From NCBI GenBank assembly GCA_945935945.1, contig CAMESA010000029.1, forward strand, positions 1-9,199: a DNA stretch of 9,199 nucleotides. Reading direction: 5' to 3'. Positions 5,955-9,199 of the stretch are shown one piece after another (the first letter of the stretch is position 1; the number at the start of each line of letters is the position of its first letter). The translations under genes and the position numbers were made by a program. Source of the DNA: an uncultured Mollicutes bacterium (lineage in GTDB: Bacteria > Bacillota_I > Bacilli_A > RFN20 > CAG-826). The notes beneath the pieces are model-generated. The model ran no database searches, had not been told where the DNA came from, and saw nothing but the letters and a program-made list of their open reading frames with translations.

Positions 5955-8144
5955 TTAATAAGAATATGGATTAAAATTTATACGTAGTTTAATGTTTGAA
6001 TTTGAAGAAAATGAACTGATTAAGTCTTTAATGCCAAGCGAAATCTCAGATAATTTTTTGTATTTAATTGTAAAAGTTGTGATATAAACGCCTCTTTTGA
6101 ATCGAATCAAACTTGGACCTAAAATTTTTAAATCTTTAACCTCTAAAGAGTAAAAATATCCTTTAACTTGTTCAGCACTTTCTATTAAATTGTCAGATTT
6201 TTTACTTTCAAGAGTGATGGATAATAAATTTATAAATGGAGGGTAATTCGTCTTCTTCCTTTTTTTAATTTCTTCATTATAAAATTCTTCATATTTTTGA
6301 TTTGCGGCAGTTAAAAGACAAAAATCATTTGGATAACTTGTTTGAATTATTGCTTTTCCTTCTTTATCTCCTCTACCACATCTTCCAATAGTTTGAGTTA
6401 TTAAAGAAAATGTCATTTCACCACTTCTAAAATTTGGAAAATTAATCAAAAAATCTACATCTATAATGCCGACAAAAGAAACATTTTTGAAATCGTGTCC
6501 TTTTGAAATAATTTGAGTTCCAATGAGGATTTGGGCCTTATTTTGATTAAAATCATCTAAAACCTTTTCAATTTGATAAGTTGTTTTGCTTCTATCACTA
6601 TCCAAAACAAGATATGGAACGCCAAAGATTTTTTTAAACTCTTCTTCAACTTTTTCTATTCCATAACTTGATGTTGAAAAATACGTTGATCCGCAATGTG
6701 GACAAGAGTCATATACTCTAGTTTTGTATTCGCAATGATGACAATAAAGCATCTTTTTTTCTTTGTGATAAAAAAGAGGAAGGTTGCATGTTGGACATTT
6801 AAAAACATGACCACATTCTCTGCAATAATATCCTCTTCCATACCCTCTTGAGTTTATCAAAAGGATTGCTTGTTCATTATTTTTTATAACATTTGTTATT
6901 TCTTTTATTAATGGAAGAGAAAAAATATTTGATTTATAAGAAAATAAATTTCTATCGAGTTTATTTACAATTTGCACTCTTGGAAGAGGCAATTCATTAA
7001 ATCTCTTTCTTAATCTCAAAAGGTGAAAACTTCCAACTTGAGCTCGAACCATAGATTCGATTGATGGCGTAGCCGAACCAAGGATCATTTTCCCATTATT
7101 TATTTTAATTCTAATTTGAGCAACGTCTTTTGCGTTAAACAGTAAACCTTGATCATCTTGTTTGTAGCATTCATTATTTTCTTCATCAATTATTATGAGA
7201 CCAAGATTTTGAACAGGTGCAAAAATTGCACTTCTAGTGCCAACTACAATTTTTGCTTCTCCACTTGAAATTTTTCGATACTCATCATATTTTTGTCCAC
7301 TTGTCAAAGAAGAATGAAGGACTGCGATTTGATTTTCGAAATGTGTATACAAACGTGAAATCATTAAAGGAGTTAATGCAATCTCTGGAACTAAAACAAT
7401 CACACCTTTATTATTTTTTAAATATTTTTCAATTATTTTGATATAAACTTCAGTTTTTCCACTTCCTGTAACGCCATAAAGTAGGTAAGTTGAGTCATTC
7501 GAATTTTCAAATTCATCAACAACATTTTGTTGTTCTTCATTAAGTTTTATTTCTTTTTCATAGTTGAAAAAACTATTAATTTTGTATCTATTTTGTTCAA
7601 CTTTTATCTCTTTGATAACGCCCGAATCTAAAAATTTTGTTAATGTTTTAGACTTTGAAAAATCACTTTTTAAGACTGAAATTGTGTTATCAAATTTACT
7701 TAATAATTTAGTTTCATTTTTTGATAATTTTTGTGGAATTTTAGTTTTATCAACCTCATAAAAATATTTATATGAGATTTTTGCAGCGTTTTTTGAACTT
7801 TCTCTAGGTTTTAAACTTGGAGGAAGCATTGTCTGGAAAACTCCAATTAATGGATAAAAATATCTTTCTTTTAATTTATAAGCAAGAGTAAGAAGTTCAT
7901 TATTTAAAATTGGTTTTTCATCAACAACTTTATCGATGAATCTCAATTTATAACCTGTATCTTCTTCTAAATCTTTTTGACTTTTTTCAGTTTCTTCAAT
8001 GCTTAAAACAAAGCCATAAAGAGTTCGTCTGTTAAAAGTAATTTCAACACGAACACCAATTTCAACTTTTTCATTAGACAAATAAAAGAACTCTCTATCG
8101 AGAGTATATGCAATATTTTGAGTTAAAACCTTAACAATAAACAT
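5955..8144 (-). CDS. priA: Primosomal replication restart helicase PriA
   Basis: PriA is a 3'-to-5' superfamily 2 helicase that recognises stalled forks and reloads the replicative helicase. The 729-residue length is usual. In order: an N-terminal fork-binding domain (MFIVKVLTQNIAYTLDREFF and RRTLYGFVLS), Walker A GVTGSGKT (224-231), VGTRSAIFAP (301-310), Walker B-type DEEN (320-323), GSATPSIES (356-364), eight zinc-binding cysteines (441, 444, 450, 453, 468, 471, 481, 484), GTQIISKGHDF (542-552), GRCGRG (587-592), and the characteristic C-terminal end FNPYS. The usual fourth DExH residue, His, is Asn here (DEEN), a minor departure. The start codon abuts the gmk stop (TAGATG) and no Shine-Dalgarno is visible, so translation probably depends on ribosomes finishing gmk. 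coaBC, which usually separates gmk and priA in Bacillus, is missing. Confidence 0.96.
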   Translation of the reverse strand: MFIVKVLTQNIAYTLDREFFYLSNEKVEIGVRVEITFNRRTLYGFVLSIEETEKSQKDLEEDTGYKLRFIDKVVDEKPILNNELLTLAYKLKERYFYPLIGVFQTMLPPSLKPRESSKNAAKISYKYFYEVDKTKIPQKLSKNETKLLSKFDNTISVLKSDFSKSKTLTKFLDSGVIKEIKVEQNRYKINSFFNYEKEIKLNEEQQNVVDEFENSNDSTYLLYGVTGSGKTEVYIKIIEKYLKNNKGVIVLVPEIALTPLMISRLYTHFENQIAVLHSSLTSGQKYDEYRKISSGEAKIVVGTRSAIFAPVQNLGLIIIDEENNECYKQDDQGLLFNAKDVAQIRIKINNGKMILGSATPSIESMVRAQVGSFHLLRLRKRFNELPLPRVQIVNKLDRNLFSYKSNIFSLPLIKEITNVIKNNEQAILLINSRGYGRGYYCRECGHVFKCPTCNLPLFYHKEKKMLYCHHCEYKTRVYDSCPHCGSTYFSTSSYGIEKVEEEFKKIFGVPYLVLDSDRSKTTYQIEKVLDDFNQNKAQILIGTQIISKGHDFKNVSFVGIIDVDFLINFPNFRSGEMTFSLITQTIGRCGRGDKEGKAIIQTSYPNDFCLLTAANQKYEEFYNEEIKKRKKTNYPPFINLLSITLESKKSDNLIESAEQVKGYFYSLEVKDLKILGPSLIRFKRGVYITTFTIKYKKLSEISLGIKDLISSFSSNSNIKLRINFNPYSY

Positions 8145-8714
8145 CTATTTCAAGTGTTCAACGATAATTTTTTTAATATCTTCAGCACATTGTTCTGGAG
8201 TATTGTTGGTAACACTATATTGGTAGAAATCTTTTATTCCGATTTCTTTTTTGGCTTTTTCAAGTCTTTCATTGATAATTCTTTCTGGTTCGGTTTTACG
8301 TTTTTCGATTCTTGATCTTAATTCTTCAAATGAAGGTGGCATAATAAAAATCGAAATAACACCTTTATCACCTTTTGTTTTTTCAATTACTTCTCTTGCA
8401 CCATTAGTTTCAATTTCTAGAATGACATTTTTGCCTTGTTCACGAAGTTTTTGAACATAATCTTTTGGTGTTCCATAATAGTTATCGACAAATCTAGCAT
8501 GTTCCAAAAGTTCATTTTTTTGAAGTGCTTCAAGAAATTTTTCTTTTGTTACAAAGAAATAATCTTTACCTTCGATTTCCCCGTTTCTTGGTCCGCGTGT
8601 TGTCATCGAAATGGAATAAGCAAGATTTAAAGACTCATCTTGAACAAGTACTTTACGTACAGTTCCTTTCCCAACTCCACTTGGTCCGCTTAAAATAATA
8701 AGTAATCCATTCAT
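8145..8714 (-). CDS. gmk: Guanylate kinase
   Basis: This cytosolic enzyme converts GMP (or dGMP) and ATP to GDP and ADP, an essential step in guanine nucleotide supply. The 189-residue length is near the family norm. The P-loop is GPSGVGKGT (10-18). GMP-binding elements are SMTTRGPRNGE (36-46), with Arg40 and Arg43, DYFFV (51-55) and YYGTPK (79-84). ILEIETNGA (98-106) corresponds to the family EIDVQGA segment, and the lid contains RKTEPERI (139-146). The start MNGLLIILSG fits the family exactly. No Shine-Dalgarno precedes the ATG; a TATAAT box ends only 11 bases upstream, so the transcript has almost no leader. It is the first gene of a gmk-priA unit divergent from the RqcH-like gene. rpoZ, which usually follows gmk, is absent. 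Confidence 0.97.
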   Translation of the reverse strand: MNGLLIILSGPSGVGKGTVRKVLVQDESLNLAYSISMTTRGPRNGEIEGKDYFFVTKEKFLEALQKNELLEHARFVDNYYGTPKDYVQKLREQGKNVILEIETNGAREVIEKTKGDKGVISIFIMPPSFEELRSRIEKRKTEPERIINERLEKAKKEIGIKDFYQYSVTNNTPEQCAEDIKKIIVEHLK

Positions 8715-8725
8715 ATTAGTATTGA

Positions 8726-8754
8726 ATTATAAAGATTTCAAAAATTTAAAGCAA
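8726..8754 (-). promoter_or_regulatory. Sigma-70-type promoter of gmk-priA (near-leaderless)
   Basis: On the minus strand TTGCTT (8754-8749) is followed after 17 bases by a perfect -10 box TATAAT (8731-8726). Initiation about 6-8 bases on would fall at about 8720-8717, leaving 3-6 untranslated bases before the gmk ATG at 8714. No ribosome-binding site could fit in that leader. The promoter overlaps the divergent promoter of the RqcH-like gene. Confidence 0.7.
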
Positions 8755-8764
8755 TTATTATAAT
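8737..8764 (+). promoter_or_regulatory. Divergent promoter of the RqcH-like gene (leaderless)
   Basis: On the plus strand a perfect -10 box TATAAT (8759-8764) is preceded at 16 bases by a weak -35 TTCAAA (8737-8742). Only 7 bases separate the -10 box from the ATG at 8772, so the first A of the start codon is a plausible +1. The two -35 regions interleave with the opposing promoter, so the promoters may compete. Confidence 0.6.
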
Positions 8765-8771
8765 ATTAAGT

Positions 8772-9199
8772 ATGAAAATTATTGAAAAATTACAAGAAAA
8801 CATTAATAAAATTAACACTGAGTTGAAAAATTCGTATCTAAACAGGATTTCATGCTTAAGTGAATACGATTATCTTTTTAGTTTTTCAAAACCACGATCA
8901 AACTCTATTTTGCTTTCATTAAATATAAAAAATCCTTTTTTAACCCTAACAAATAAAAAATATTTGTTTAATGAAAGTAACTCATTTTACTTAAAATTAA
9001 AAACAAAACTTCAAAACTCATATTTTTTAGGTGCATCAATATATAATAATGACAATATTTTGGCTTTAGACTTTTTAAAGACCACTGATACTTACGATAA
9101 AATTCACTATAAATTGATTTTTGAAATCTTCAAAAGTAACTCAAATTTAATTTTGCTCGTTGACGGGAAAGTTGATGAGGCTTTTCGTTTTAAAGGTAT
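8772..9199 (+). CDS. rqcH: RqcH/NFACT-family protein, N-terminal part (cut by window end)
   Basis: The first 142 residues of a protein resembling the NFACT-N domain of RqcH (formerly FbpA/YloA), the bacterial Rqc2 homologue. RqcH binds obstructed 50S subunits and recruits tRNA-Ala to add C-terminal alanine tails that mark stalled chains for degradation. Supporting signs are ILLSLNIKNPFLTLTN (46-61), a helix at FYLKLKTKLQNSYFLGASI (72-90), and KLIFEIFKSNSNLILLVDGK (113-132), which matches the family pattern with SNxIL followed by a DGK turn. The N-terminus is divergent, and the catalytic and coiled-coil regions lie outside the window. RqcH-type genes sit close to gmk in Bacillus (yloA), which supports the call, but there they are co-directional; here the gene is divergent. 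It opens with ATG at 8772 and no Shine-Dalgarno. Confidence 0.7.
   Translation, partial: MKIIEKLQENINKINTELKNSYLNRISCLSEYDYLFSFSKPRSNSILLSLNIKNPFLTLTNKKYLFNESNSFYLKLKTKLQNSYFLGASIYNNDNILALDFLKTTDTYDKIHYKLIFEIFKSNSNLILLVDGKVDEAFRFKG

Noticed and set aside
6656..6841. Minus-strand 61-codon frame within priA
   Set aside because: It is an alternate frame through the cysteine-rich zinc region of priA with no ribosome-binding site or family resemblance.
8436..8630. Plus-strand frames opposite gmk, and similar ones opposite prpC, rlmN, the rsmB-like gene and priA
   Set aside because: They lie antisense to well-supported genes, have no start signals, and their compositions look like reverse complements of coding DNA.
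1..9199. CRISPR arrays, tRNA or rRNA genes, IS elements with inverted repeats, defence or toxin-antitoxin genes
   Set aside because: None seen. Apart from the intron tip, the window is ordinary core genome in dense operons.

Overview
The window is a stretch of AT-rich (about 30% G+C by eye), tightly packed bacterial chromosome. It is the gmk-priA-rsmB-rlmN-prpC-prkC-rpe cluster typical of Firmicutes and Mollicutes. TGA ends rpe and tryptophans are read from TGG in the codons checked, so the standard bacterial code fits better than the Mycoplasma code. The gene set, AT content and shortened kinase suggest a reduced, uncultured Bacilli lineage near the Mollicutes or Acholeplasma group. That placement is inference.

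Right end (8145-9199): a 57-base divergent promoter region (8715-8771) separates leftward gmk-priA from a rightward gene, cut by the window edge, that encodes the N-terminus of an RqcH/NFACT protein. Both start codons lie just past a TATAAT box and neither has a Shine-Dalgarno sequence, so both mRNAs look leaderless or nearly so. The priA start codon follows the gmk stop with no gap.

Middle (771-5867): a near-consensus promoter (TTGAAA-N17-TATGAT) in the 141-base gap after priA starts a leftward operon of seven genes. In order these are a DUF1904-like protein with an acidic tail, an RsmB-fold protein that has lost its catalytic cysteines, RlmN, a PP2C phosphatase, a soluble Ser/Thr kinase without membrane or PASTA segments, ribulose-phosphate 3-epimerase, and an unrecognised membrane protein. 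Neighbouring genes overlap by up to 20 bases or are separated by 1-2 bases, so translation is probably coupled. The themes are ribosome modification, reversible protein phosphorylation and pentose phosphate metabolism. Relative to the Bacillus arrangement, rpoZ, coaBC, def, fmt and rsgA are missing from their usual places.

Left end (1-90): the operon ends in a strong intrinsic terminator hairpin. Just beyond it, on the same strand, is the first 47 bases of what looks like a group IIC intron. This class is known to insert directly after terminator hairpins. The rest of the intron lies outside the window.

The items most worth a second look are the conserved-looking but catalytically dead RsmB homologue, the group IIC intron tip, the divergent leaderless promoters, and the cut-down kinase/phosphatase pair. 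No clearly new multi-gene system is visible.
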